This document shows, in pieces, positions 53,001 to 63,807 of a stretch of 64,000 bases of DNA. This DNA comes from Trifolium pratense (lineage: Eukaryota > Streptophyta > Magnoliopsida > Fabales > Fabaceae): the NCBI RefSeq assembly GCF_020283565.1, contig NC_060065.1, forward strand, positions 34,708,409 to 34,772,408, written 5' to 3'. The notes below the pieces were generated by a model. The model had not been told where the DNA came from. It was given only the letters and a program-made list of their open reading frames with translations, and did not search any database. Within the stretch, counting starts at the first letter, position 1; each line of letters opens with the position of its first letter. A program made the position numbers and the translations under genes.

Positions 53001-56000
53001 GCTGATGCAGCCAATATCTTGACCAATGGGCCAATTATGCTCATTCTCGTAAAGTTGCTACGTCAATCCAAGGCATCAGCTTTACGTGTTCAACTTGCTT
53101 CACTAATTGGTCTGTTGATTAGACATTCTACTTTTGTTGATGACAGTTTGGCTAATTCCGGAATTCTAGGTTCACTGACGGATGGCCTTAGGGACAGGCA
53201 CGAAAAAGTGAGGAGGTTTTCTATGGCTGCTTTGGGTGAGTTGCTATTTTATATATCCACCCAAAGTGCAGACTCTAAGGATAACACTCCGCTCGAATCT
53301 CCATCAAAGGATAATAGGACTGCGCATGGTTGGCAGGTTAGCTTCTAATCTTGTTGCATATTACGTTTATTGTCCATCTGCCTTTGTCATTGCTTGAGTT
53401 CTCTAGTACTAGTATATGTGTGTGTGTGTGTGTGTGTGTCTATATATATATATATGAACTCACAATTTAGACTTGTTGCGAGCAACATGGTAATATATCT
53501 TTAGTCAAATTTGTGTCCGATTTTAACTTTATTTACAGCTTTCAAAGTTCATGTTTCTATGGGGTTAACTTATTTCCATCTGGTTGCAGGTTCCAAATTC
53601 ATTAATTTCCTTGGTGTCATCGATATTGAAGAAAGGTGAAGATGATATAACTCAATTGTATGCACTGAGAACCATTGAGAATATTTGCAGTCAAGGAGGG
53701 GTCTGGGTGGGACGTTTTACCAGCCAAGATGTCATTAATAATCTCTGTTATATCTATAGAGCGGCAGGGAAACAGGAAAGCATGAGGCTGACTGCAGGAT
53801 CATGTTTGGTCCGCTTAGTTCGTTTTAATCCTTCTTGCATTCAGTCTGTTGTAGAGAAACTCTCTTTCAAGGACCTAGCTTCAGCTCTTATCAAAGGAAG
53901 TCCACGAGAGCAGCAAATCAGTTTAAATCTTCTTAACATGGCAATGCTTGGAAGTCACATGTTCACAAATGTTGGAAGATACCTTATACAACTTGCTGAG
54001 GATAAGAATCTGATACCCAGTCTTTTAGCTCTTGTTGAGCAGGGTAGTGAAGTTTTAAGAGGAAAAGCACTTGTCTTTGTGGCTCTCCTCTGCAAGCATG
54101 GTAGGAGGTGGCTTCCCCAGTTCTTTTGTAGCCATAAGTTACTTTCGGTGGTGGATAGGCTGGGAAAAGAGAAGGATGCCTTTGTGCGGCAATGTTTAGA
54201 TGCATTTCTGCATATTGTGGCATCTACTATTCCAGGTTTACTGGATATAATAACCGGGGATATCCAGCAAATGATGGGAGGAAGGCGCCTTGGACATATC
54301 TCTTCCCTTACCAGCAGGTCTGCTCCAAAATCCAACATTCATTTGTTTCCTGTTGTCCTTCATCTTCTTGAAAGTTCAGCTTTTAAGCACAAAGTGGCGA
54401 CACTTCCAGTACTACGACAGTTGGCAAATCTGATTAAACTCGTGGAGGCACCATTTCAGGTCTGTGCCTCAGTCGTTTCCTTTTAATCACATATTTTACT
54501 GAAATCACGAGTTCTGTCAGAGTGAAGCTACACATTTTTGTTAAATATTAATTGTGCTGAGATATAGTCGCTAGATCATTTACTAATGAAATGAGAGGTC
54601 TATTTTAAGAATATAAAGTGCTGATCTCAAAATAAGTATTTAGTGGTATGATAAATTATTAAATTTGAACAGATAATATTTGGAGAAATTGCACCCATTC
54701 TTCATGAAATATACTTAAATGGCAGACACCCTCTTTGTCTTCTTAAATGATGACATTTGAAATCTGGCACGCAGTGAACACAATGCTGCACAAGATGCTA
54801 TAGCATACGTTGCAGCAAGACAGTCGCAGAACACAGGAAATAAATAAATAAATTGCAGAATAATAAATAAGACAGATAGTTGTTAACCCAGTTCAGTGCA
54901 ACGTCACCTACTCTGGGGGATACCAATCCAGGAATGAATCCACTATAATAGCTCTAGTTCAAAGCCCTCGACCAACACCCGGTACTTGACTTATCACCTA
55001 GACACTACCCGTGCAATCCTATCTAAGAACCTCTTAGATAATGAGACCCCGTCCCAAATTCCCTCTAACAACACGTACTATGTTGCTGTCAATAATGATT
55101 ATAAGGATGGAGACACTCTCCTAGAAACTAGACCACACTCTTGCTTAAAAGCTTATGAGTGAATCACACACACTAACTCCGTGCTTAAAAGCTTAGGAGC
55201 AGCTTACAATAAACAACACAAAACACAGTCCTAAGCTTGCATCAAATTGACACAAGAAAGGCTGACAAAAGACACAAACTCTAAACCTTAAAAACTCACA
55301 CTTTGTAAAAAACACGGTTTAGAATACATGAGTACAATAGCTTGAGGCTTCACATATTTATAGTCTTCAATTGTCTTGATGGGCAAGCTAGGTCTTCAGA
55401 CAAACACAGCTGTAGGAATTGTGGCCAACCCTAAATTATTTCCAGAAATATAATTCATGTTGTACCAAACAAAAAAAACGCCAAAAATATAATATAATTA
55501 TATTTTTGTTTTAAATAACATTCCTTCAACCGACTTCAATAAAACTTGCTGAGCAAGGCTTGTTTTGCCCAGACGCACGTGCCTGAATATATAATTGAAG
55601 CAAATCTTGACTCAGATTTGAAATAAAAATTCTGCACGAAAACAGAGTATCAGTATGCTGTACTGTAATGCTACAGCATCTCAGTCCAGCATCTGGCTGG
55701 TTGGCTTTTGCAAAATGTAGCCAATCAAAACACCAACAATCTCCCCCTTTGGCAAATTTTGGCTAAAACAACCTTAGGCCAGTGCATAGAGAGATACAGT
55801 CTAAACTTTCCTTCGAGTCAACATAAGCACACAACTAGGAAAGAAAGTAGAACGATGCTAAGCTATTTAAACTTTCCTTCGAGTCAACATACGCACACAG
55901 CTAGGAAAGAGAGTAAAGAAATTCATCAGATGAATAGATAGCTAGCACGTAAGCATCAGAGGCATGCAACAGCGGAACATAACACATCTTAGCCTCAAAG

Positions 56001-59000
56001 TACAGATAGAGAGAAATAAACTCTCACATAGTGGATTCAAGATAGGAGAAATAAACTCCGTAATATTTAAGCAACGCCACAGAGAATAGGAAAAATAAAT
56101 TCCTATATAAATACTTCAGACATGCATATCATAAGTAGTAGAAAAATAAATTCTACTCCCCCTCAATACATGCGTAAATTCACTCCTCCTCAAAACATGC
56201 ATAAACTTCACTCCCCCTCAACATATGCATCATAAAACAACATGCTATACTAGATGCTATAGCATTCTTCATCACACCATGCACAACAGATATTACTCCC
56301 CCTTTTTAGCCATAAATTCTGACAAATAAAGTCAGTATCACACAGTAGGAGCAGAACTTCCACAGAGTTATCAGATCATAGAGAAACATAGAGTGCAGAG
56401 AGAATCAGAGCATAAGAACTCATAAAGTGCACATTACAGACCATCAGGGCATAGAAAACCTGGAGTATCGGACCCAAAGACATGTATTATGCATGTTACA
56501 ATCCAGAGAGCATCAGGGCGTAGCCCACAAAATTAAAATCCGAAAGGACATGCAAATAAAGTATAAGCAGGTCACATAGAAAGATTTGCATCATAGTCCT
56601 CCTCCTTTACCTCAGTATCACCACCTGCATTATCATCAAGAACACCATAAACAGGCACACTCTTACCAGCATTGCATCTTATCCTCCTAGTCCTAGGAGC
56701 AGGAGTCCTCTCTGTAAGGGTGAGATTGTCCACATAAATAACATTGGAATATGCATTATTATCTTTCTTAACAGATTCATCATGCATAGACAAAGTATTC
56801 AAACTCTCATCAGACTGAGAGATCACAACAGTGTTACTATCAGAATACTTCCCTTTATCAGGGATAATAACATTATCTGGAGATTGAGGTACAACAATGT
56901 TCTCCAAATTTTCCCGTGCTGCAGATGTTGTAGCATCATGTGCAGCATCTTTCTCAGGAACACTCTTCTTGACATGTTCCAACACAAAGTCATCTTTGAC
57001 CTCAGTTGGAGCGCTAATATCATTACCAATAAATGTTAAACACAGCAGGGGAGAACACCACATAACTTTCTCTGACAAATACTTTCTCACCACAAGAAAC
57101 ATCCTTATCATCAACAAACACACAATTCTTACCAAATCTTCAGATGTTTCAACATTACCCATAACAGCGTGCATTACTAAATAAATTGAAGAGAAAACTG
57201 CACGCCACACTTGCAATAATTGCTATAACTCTTCAGATAGGCAAACACCAAGTTTGCCTCGCAATTTTTCAAATTGAACTGCTTCTAGAGCCTTAGTAAA
57301 AACATCAGCCAATTGTTCTTCAGTTGAAATATGCTCAAGAGTCACAATACCTTCTTCAACTAGGTCTCTAATAAAGTGGTGCCTAATATCAATATGCTTC
57401 GTCCTGCTATGTTGGATAGGATTCTTTGAAATATTGATTGCACTAAGGTTATCACAGTACAATGCCATAGCATCTTGTACCACATTGTACTCCAACAACA
57501 TTTGTTTCATCCATAATAGCTGGGAGCAGCTACTACCAGCAGCTATGTACTCTGATTCAGCTGTAGATAAAGATACACAATTTTGTTTCTTGCTGAACCA
57601 AGATATAAGATTGTTGCCTAAAAAGAAACAAGCTCCCGAGGTGCCTTTTCTATCATCTGCACAACCTGCCCAATCAACATCACAATACCCCTCTAGCATA
57701 GACTTGTTCTTGTAGACCCAAATGGTACCAATCACATTAGTATTTTCTGGTCTAGGAACTAAGTCCCAAACTTCATTCTTCTTGAACTGATTTAGCTCTT
57801 CTTGCATAGTATTTATCCAAAACTCATCAGTGAGGGCTTCCATCACATTTTTGGGTTCAAACATAGAAACAAAACAAGCATTAGGAACTAAGTCAAGTGT
57901 CCTTCTAGTAGTAATTCCATGATTAGGATTACCAATAATCAGATCTGTAGGATGATTCTTTTGAGCACGAATGGATGACCCTTTCTTTGAAGTAGCAAAT
58001 ATTGGTTCAAGTGTAGTAATCTCTGTATCATTCTTGAATTCCTCAATAGTTTCAGAATCTATATTAACTGGGATAGATGCTCTAGCATCTTCTGTATCAT
58101 CTTTCACAACTTCACTTGAAATATCATCTATTACTACATTTATAGATTCCATCATGGTTTTGGTTCTGTAGTTATATACTCTGTAGGCTCTGCTATTTGT
58201 TGAGTATCCCAAGAATATGCCTTCATCACTTTTAGGATCCATTTTAGTTCTTGGTTCTCTATCAGACAAGATATAACATTTACTTCCAAACACATGAAAG
58301 TACTTAACATTGGGTTTTCTACCTTTCCACAATTCATACAGAGTAGATGTAGTTCCAGATCTCAAGGTGACACGATTATGAATATGACAAGCAGTGTTCA
58401 TAGCTTCTGCCCAAAAACCATGAGAGAGTTTCTTTGCATGTAACATTACTCTTGCAGACTCTTGTATAATTCTATTCTTTCTTTCTACTACACCATTTTG
58501 TTGTGGTGTAATGAGAGATGAAAATTCATGGATGATGCCTTCAGAGGCACAAAAGTCAGAGAATCTAGAGTTTTCAAACTCCTTTCCATGATCACTTCTG
58601 ATCCTTAACACAACATTGTTTTTCTCTCTTTGAAGTAGAATACATAGATCTTTGAATACGTCAAAGGTCTCTGATTTCTTTCCAATAAAATTTATCCAGG
58701 TATATCTAGAGAAATCATTTACAACAACATAGGCATACCTTTTTCCTCCTAAGCTTTCAGTTTGCATAGGTTCCATCAAATCCATGTGTAGAAGCTCAAG
58801 AACTCTGGTAGTGGTAAGATGCTGCAGCTTTGGATGTGGCTTCTTGGTTTGTTTTCCAATTTGACATTCACCACAAATGCTTCCTTCTTCGATCTTGAGA
58901 TTTGGCAAGCCCTTGATGGCTTCTTCAGGTATAGCTTTCTTCATGCTTCTTAGGTTGAGATGACCAAGTTTTTGGTGCCACAATTTTATTTCATCTTCTT

Positions 59001-62000
59001 TCGTGATTAAGCATGTCGACACATTTGCCTCTTCTTGGGGAACCCATAAGTAGCAGTTGTCTTTTGATCTGACGCCCCTCATCAAAATTTCACCCTCATC
59101 ATTTGTAACCAAACATTCAGACTTGGTGAAGTTTACCTTCATCCCTTGGTCGCATAATTGACTGATGCTTATTAAATTTGCAGTCAATCCTTTTACTAAT
59201 AACACATTGCTTAGTTTAGGCAAGCTATTACTGTTGAGCTCCCCTATACCAACAATTTCTCCTTTAGTACCATTACCACAAGTTACAAAACTAGTTGAGT
59301 AAGACTTTAAATCAACAAGAAATTTTCCAATTCCGGTCATGTGTCTTGAACAACCACTATCGAAATACCAGTCTTCCCTTGATGAAGCTCTAAGTGATGT
59401 GTGAGCAACCAGAGCAGTAATCTTCTTCTCAAGTTGAGTACCATCACTGGTCTTCACATTCTTACCTTTAGGTTTCCATTCTTGTTGAGTGGAGACAGTT
59501 GTGGAAACTGGTTTAGGCTGATGATGCCTGTTAGGGTATCCGAACAATTTGTAACAAAAAGGTCTTATATGCCCTTTTCTACCACAGTAGTGACATATCC
59601 AAGAGTGATGTTTTCTTTTGTTCTTTGACAAGGGATGCTGGTTATGATGCTGTAGCATCTGTTGAGGCATCTTTCGCTTATGAGTTTCTTTTGGATGCAT
59701 GTACATGAGATCTGAGCTGTAACCTTTGTGTTTGTTGACATTCTCATAACTAAGCCCAATATTTTTAGGCTTTAGAACATTTTTCTCTAAGATTTCTTCT
59801 AGTTGACCATCAGCTTTATGAAGTTTATCAAGATGATCATCATCTTTATACAGCATGTCAGAGAATTTTCTCAAACGCCAAATGTCAGCATTTAATTTTT
59901 CAATGACTTCCTTAGCTTCATCAAGATCAGAGGATAGATAATTTACCTTCTTCTGGAGCTCATCCATCTTTGAAATATTTTCAAATTTTTCTGCCTTCAA
60001 TTGATTGATGGTTACCTTTTGTTTCTCAATGACTCTGCATATTTCTCCACTCTTGAGGCAGAGTTCTCTGTAAGAATCAGCAAGTTCTTCGTAGGTTACC
60101 TCTCCATCACAAGATTCTGTATCAGATGTAATAGTACCTGTTAAGACTGAGATATGTTTGGCAGTCACAGATGCTGTATCATCTTCTGAGTCATCATCAT
60201 CAGACCAACTGATAGTTAGTCCTTTCTTCGTTCTTTTCTGATATGTTGGACATTCAGGTCTGATGTGACCATATCCCTCGCATTCATGACATTGAATATT
60301 CTTGTTTAAGCTTGACCTTTCATCACTCTTAGGTTTTTCTTGATTCACAATGCTGCGCATAGTGCCTGGAGCATCATTCTTAGAATTTGGTCTGGGTCTT
60401 TTGTCCATTTGTTTTAGAACTTTGTTGAACTGTTTTCCCAGCAACTCCATAGCTTCATAGATACTTTCATTAGATTCTTCATCCTCCTCCAGATCTTCTT
60501 CATCATTTTTGGATGAAAAAGCAATGCTCTTATTTTTCTTTTCACTTCTTCCATTTGCAGCACTTTCATAAGTTTGGAGTGATCCAACCAGTTCATCCAG
60601 CTTCATCTGAGATATGTTTTTGGCTTCTTCCATAGCTGTGACTTTCATATCAAATTTCTTTGGAAGAGATCTGAGCATTTTTCTTACTAACTTTTCTTCG
60701 GGAATTTTCTCCCCCAAAGAATCAAATTGATTATCATAATCTAGAATAATCATATGAAAATCTTGGATTGTTTCCTCATCCTTCATACGTAAATTTTCAA
60801 ACTGAGTAGTAAGGATCTGTAATTTAGACATCTTTACCTGAGGAGTACCTTCATGAACAGTTTCAAGAATCTTCCAAGCTTCCTTTGCTGAGACACATTT
60901 TTTGATCAGCTTGAAGATGTGTTTGTCTACCCCATTGTATAATGCATATAATGCTTTTGAGTTTCCCAAAGCAAGCTCATCTTCTTCTTTAGACCAGTCC
61001 TCCTCAGCTTTTAGTTCAAGTGTTGGCTTTCCATCTTTGTCCATGACCACAGGGGGGTCCCATCCTTTCAGAACAGCTTTCCAAGTTTTGCTATCCATAG
61101 ATTTTAGGAAAGCAATCATGCGTGATTTCCAATAATCATAGTTGGAGACACCAACGAGAAGCGGTGGTCTGCTTACAAGCCCTCCTTCTTTGTCCATGTT
61201 GCCAGACATTCTCCCTGGAGCTCACCCTATAACCAGAAAGGGTGCCTGCTCTGATGCCAATTGAAATCTGGCACGCAGTGAACACAATGCTGCACAAGAT
61301 GCTATAGCATACGTTGCAGCAAGACAGTCGCAGAACACAGAAAATAAATAAATAAATTGCAGAATAATAAATAAGACAGATAGTTGTTAACCCAGTTCAG
61401 TGCAACGTCACCTACTCTGGGGGATACCAATCCAGGAATGAATCCACTATAATAGCTCTAGTTCAAAGCCCTCGACCAACACCCGGTACTTGACTTATCA
61501 CCTAGACACTACCCGTGCAATCCTATCTAAGAACCTCTTAGATAATGAGACCCCGTCCCAAATTCCCTCTAACAACACGTACTATGTTGCTGTCAATAAT
61601 GATTATAAGGATGGAGACACTCTCCTAGAAACTAGACCACACTCTTGCTTAAAAGCTTATGAGTGAATCACACACACTAACTCCGTGCTTAAAAGCTTAG
61701 GAGCAGCTTACAATAAACAACACAAAACACAGTCCTAAGCTTGCATCAAATTGACACAAGAAAGGCTGACAAAAGACACAAACTCTAAACCTTAAAAACT
61801 CACACTTTGTAAAAAACACGGTTTAGAATACATGAGTACAATAGCTTGAGGCTTCACATATTTATAGTCTTCAATTGTCTTGATGGGCAAGCTAGGTCTT
61901 CAGACAAACACAGCTGTAGGAATTGTGGCCAACCCTAAATTATTTCCAGAAATATAATTCATGTTGTACCAAACAAAAAAAACGCCAAAAATATAATATA

Positions 62001-63807
62001 ATTATATTTTTGTTTTAAATAACATTCCTTCAACCGACTTCAATAAAACTTGCTGAGCAAGGCTTGTTTTGCCCAGACGCACGTGCCTGAATATATAATT
62101 GAAGCAAATCTTGACTCAGATTTGAAATAAAAATTCTGCACGAAAACAGAGTATCAGTATGCTGTACTGTAATGCTACAGCATCTCAGTCCAGCATCTGG
62201 CTGGTTGGCTTTTGCAAAATGTAGCCAATCAAAACACCAACAACATTGATACCAGAAATTACACACAAATTCTCTCTATTTTCTTAAACTAATAAAGGGC
62301 GTGTGGTTTATTTAAAGAAACCTAAACGAAGATTCGTACAATTTTTTCAACAAATAAGGGCGGTGATATTTAATTTAAAATAGGACCATGTTTCTCATTT
62401 AAGCATACGGCATACTTCAAGAGGTGAGTGGACATGGTAAATTTTTACAGTGCATTATTATAAAAGAAAATAGCTCAGTCGAAACAGAAAAATATCTGAT
62501 ATATTGTCTGCTAAATTTGCAATAAATATTTCTTAAATTTTTGACAATTATTTTATCAATATTATCCATTGATTGGGTCATACTATTGGTTAGTTGGATG
62601 GCAGCTGCCACTTTCAACAGAACAAGCAAGGCATTTTTATGAGCAATTGACATTTGATATGATTTTCTTTTGTTTATTGATCGGCTTTCAGGGAAGAGAT
62701 GACTTCCAAATAACCCTTCTTCGAATTTTAGAGTCTCTCACAGAGGAATCTTCTGTCATCCTTGCCAATCCCGACATTTTCATTCGTGAAATCCTCCCTA
62801 GTTTGACAGTTCTCTACAAGGGTAACAAGGATGGTGATGCCAGATTTTTGTGCCTTAAAATCTTTTTTGATGTGATGATTATTCTCTTGAGTGAACCAAT
62901 TGAAGAAGAGCAAAGATTGAACGATCTGAAATTCGTATCAAATACACATTTTCTTCCTCTCTACCCGACCTTGATCGAAGATGAAGATCCTATTCCTATC
63001 TTTGCACAGAAGCTTCTTGTCATGCTACTAGAGTTCAGTTTTATTTCAATTCCAGACATTCTACATCTGAAGACAATTTCACAATGCTTTGAGTTCTTGC
63101 TTGGTGATCTGTCAAATGCAAATGTGAATAATGTTAAGCTGTGTCTTGCTCTGGCTTCTGCTCTTGAAATGGAGTCCAAGTTACTCTCACAATTGAAAGT
63201 TGTTAGGAGAATTGGCAACTTTCTTGAGTTTGTATGTGCAAAGGGTATGGAAGATTTGCTGGAGCCAACTCTTGGGCTGTGTAGGGCCTTTCTAGCACGT
63301 TCAGTCAGCTGTGCAAAAGGCTTCAGCCAGACATCAGAACCAACTCTCTTAGGTGACTGTCCTCCAGAGGTAAGTGGCGCTGTTGATCCCCAGCAATGCA
63401 TAAGAGATATAACGGACTTTGGAAGCAACGTTGGTGTCTTCCTAGAGTTGAGTGCATCTAGAGAGACCAGTGTTGCTGATATAGCTTCTCAGTGTGTGGT
63501 TTTACTGCTCAAGGCTGCTCCTAGAGAAGCCACCACTGGTCTGCTAACAAATCTCCCCAAGGTCACTACGATCCTAGAATCCTGGAGTAAAGGAACCCCT
63601 CACTTGACAGTGCAAAGAATGCTTCATGCTTTAGGTTATGCTTGCAAGCAGTACTTATTGCATGCCATGATATTATCAATATCAATACCAGAGATTACAA
63701 GAATTGAAGTGATAGTTTCAGAACTCAAGAGTTCAACTGTGCCTGCTTTAGCCAAAACCGCTGGTTTGGCAGCCTTGGAGTTGCAGAGGTTACCTCGCTG
63801 CATTTGA
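50012..63807 (+). CDS. RUK: RUNKEL-type FUSED protein kinase-like with HEAT/armadillo region (ten exons, 1365 aa)
   Basis: Exons 50012-50059, 50153-50242, 50376-50428, 50781-50856, 51127-51188, 51311-51389, 51497-51556, 51693-53336, 53590-54459, 62692-63807; all introns are GT-AG and the frame closes at 1365 aa, about the length I recall for Arabidopsis RUNKEL. The start MNQYHIYEAIGRGRYSTVYK fits the family. Kinase domain, residues 4 to about 255: glycine loop GRGRYS, Lys33 in FAIKSVDK, YCDLKPSN (D121, N126), CDFG (D139), APE (169-171). The middle is low-complexity and charged, and the C-terminal half is helical-repeat (HEAT/armadillo-like). Family role: a microtubule-associated protein of the phragmoplast needed for cell-plate expansion. 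Intron 9 is 8,232 bp; without the retrotransposon and its duplication it would be about 742 bp. Confidence 0.95.
53413..53455. repeat. (TG)n(TA)n microsatellite in RUNKEL intron 8
   Basis: About ten TG units followed by eight TA units. Confidence 0.85.
54758..55738 (-). repeat. 3' LTR of the copia element (left copy)
   Basis: Starts TGAAATCTGG and ends CACCAACA on the plus strand. Differs from the right copy only at 54837 (G, where 61341 is A). Confidence 0.95.
55739..55750 (-). other. Polypurine tract next to the 3' LTR
   Basis: Reads AAAGGGGGAGAT on the minus strand, directly before the LTR end; the expected primer for plus-strand DNA synthesis. Further similar tracts lie at 56155, 56182, 56211 and 56295. 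Confidence 0.85.
55790..56310. repeat. Repeats between env-position ORF and 3' LTR
   Basis: A unit of about 67 bp with ACTTTCCTTCGAGTCAACAT occurs twice (about 55802-55925). A unit of about 29 bp with ACTCCYCCTC and ACATGC-type words occurs three times (56155-56230), each carrying a polypurine-like tract. Confidence 0.75.
56572..57222 (-). CDS. Env-position ORF downstream of pol, in frame after a leaky-type stop
   Basis: Open frame of 217 codons starting immediately after the pol stop (TAG at 57225-57223) in the same frame, with no ATG of its own near the start. The first part is hydrophobic (AVFSSIYLVMHAVMG, then IVCLLMIRMFLVV). The remainder is polar, Ser/Thr/Asp-rich, and ends acidic (VKEEDYDANLSM). 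In SIRE1-like elements an envelope-like ORF occupies this place and is translated by readthrough. No similarity to a known fusion protein can be claimed, and it is shorter than the SIRE1 env-like ORF as I recall it, so it may be partial. Confidence 0.6.
   Translation of the reverse strand, partial: QLLQVWRAVFSSIYLVMHAVMGNVETSEDLVRIVCLLMIRMFLVVRKYLSEKVMWCSPLLCLTFIGNDISAPTEVKDDFVLEHVKKSVPEKDAAHDATTSAARENLENIVVPQSPDNVIIPDKGKYSDSNTVVISQSDESLNTLSMHDESVKKDNNAYSNVIYVDNLTLTERTPAPRTRRIRCNAGKSVPVYGVLDDNAGGDTEVKEEDYDANLSM
57223..61209 (-). CDS. Copia gag-pol polyprotein, 1328 aa, reverse-transcriptase core missing
   Basis: Single open frame from ATG at 61209. Gag (UBN2-like) about 1-215; zinc knuckle CHECEGYGHIRPEC (307-320); predicted coiled coil about 395-470; second knuckle CHYCGRKGHIRPFC (539-552); protease motif FDSGCSRHMTG (about 616); integrase HHCC from WHQKLGHL (744) to CGEC (about 782); DDE triad near D809, D873, E909. 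RT starts at about 1123 (NVMEALTDEFW) but stops at WVYKNK (1169) and continues directly into RNase H (GYCDVDWAG, STAESEY, YCDN). The palm with its YVDD-type site is absent, so several hundred residues are lost without breaking the frame. Such a copy should be unable to reverse transcribe on its own. Two zinc knuckles are an extra feature. Confidence 0.93.
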   Translation of the reverse strand: MSGNMDKEGGLVSRPPLLVGVSNYDYWKSRMIAFLKSMDSKTWKAVLKGWDPPVVMDKDGKPTLELKAEEDWSKEEDELALGNSKALYALYNGVDKHIFKLIKKCVSAKEAWKILETVHEGTPQVKMSKLQILTTQFENLRMKDEETIQDFHMIILDYDNQFDSLGEKIPEEKLVRKMLRSLPKKFDMKVTAMEEAKNISQMKLDELVGSLQTYESAANGRSEKKNKSIAFSSKNDEEDLEEDEESNESIYEAMELLGKQFNKVLKQMDKRPRPNSKNDAPGTMRSIVNQEKPKSDERSSLNKNIQCHECEGYGHIRPECPTYQKRTKKGLTISWSDDDDSEDDTASVTAKHISVLTGTITSDTESCDGEVTYEELADSYRELCLKSGEICRVIEKQKVTINQLKAEKFENISKMDELQKKVNYLSSDLDEAKEVIEKLNADIWRLRKFSDMLYKDDDHLDKLHKADGQLEEILEKNVLKPKNIGLSYENVNKHKGYSSDLMYMHPKETHKRKMPQQMLQHHNQHPLSKNKRKHHSWICHYCGRKGHIRPFCYKLFGYPNRHHQPKPVSTTVSTQQEWKPKGKNVKTSDGTQLEKKITALVAHTSLRASSREDWYFDSGCSRHMTGIGKFLVDLKSYSTSFVTCGNGTKGEIVGIGELNSNSLPKLSNVLLVKGLTANLISISQLCDQGMKVNFTKSECLVTNDEGEILMRGVRSKDNCYLWVPQEEANVSTCLITKEDEIKLWHQKLGHLNLRSMKKAIPEEAIKGLPNLKIEEGSICGECQIGKQTKKPHPKLQHLTTTRVLELLHMDLMEPMQTESLGGKRYAYVVVNDFSRYTWINFIGKKSETFDVFKDLCILLQREKNNVVLRIRSDHGKEFENSRFSDFCASEGIIHEFSSLITPQQNGVVERKNRIIQESARVMLHAKKLSHGFWAEAMNTACHIHNRVTLRSGTTSTLYELWKGRKPNVKYFHVFGSKCYILSDREPRTKMDPKSDEGIFLGYSTNSRAYRVYNYRTKTMMESINVVIDDISSEVVKDDTEDARASIPVNIDSETIEEFKNDTEITTLEPIFATSKKGSSIRAQKNHPTDLIIGNPNHGITTRRTLDLVPNACFVSMFEPKNVMEALTDEFWINTMQEELNQFKKNEVWDLVPRPENTNVIGTIWVYKNKSMLEGYCDVDWAGCADDRKGTSGACFFLGNNLISWFSKKQNCVSLSTAESEYIAAGSSCSQLLWMKQMLLEYNVVQDAMALYCDNLSAINISKNPIQHSRTKHIDIRHHFIRDLVEEGIVTLEHISTEEQLADVFTKALEAVQFEKLRGKLGVCLSEEL
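61248..61259 (-). other. Primer-binding site of the copia element
   Basis: TGGCATCAGAGC, two bases from the 5' LTR end. It matches the 3' end of initiator tRNA-Met (expected complement TGGTATCAGAGC) except for one position. Confidence 0.8.
61262..62242 (-). repeat. 5' LTR of the copia element (right copy)
   Basis: 981 bp, TG...CA, identical to the left copy except at 61341. It carries the element's promoter; the orientation is opposite to RUNKEL transcription. Confidence 0.95.

Larger units (their letters stand above)
54758..62242 (-). mobile_element. Ty1/copia (Sirevirus-like) LTR retrotransposon, recent, inside RUNKEL intron 9
   Basis: 7,485 bp, inserted antisense to the host gene. Target duplication ACATT on both sides (54753-54757, 62243-62247). 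LTRs of 981 bp each begin TG and end CA and differ at one base only. The primer site TGGCATCAGAGC (minus, 61259-61248) resembles the initiator-tRNA-Met site of copia elements. Order on the minus strand: LTR, primer site, gag, protease, integrase, truncated RT/RNase H, env-position ORF, polypurine tracts, LTR. The domain order (integrase before RT) makes it copia; the gag type, long coiled-coil region, extra ORF after pol and repeated polypurine tracts suggest the SIRE/Maximus lineage. Confidence 0.95.

Noticed and set aside
50012..54480. A separate kinase gene ending before the retrotransposon, with 62569-63807 as another gene
   Set aside because: Exon 9 ends and exon 10 begins in the same phase at good splice sites, and the joined length fits the RUNKEL family.
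56572..57222. Treating the ORF after pol as a host gene
   Set aside because: It lies between pol and the 3' LTR inside the retrotransposon and follows the pol stop in the same frame.
62569..62691. In-frame extension upstream of RUNKEL exon 10
   Set aside because: It is intron sequence before the TTTCAG acceptor; its translation is hydrophobic noise.
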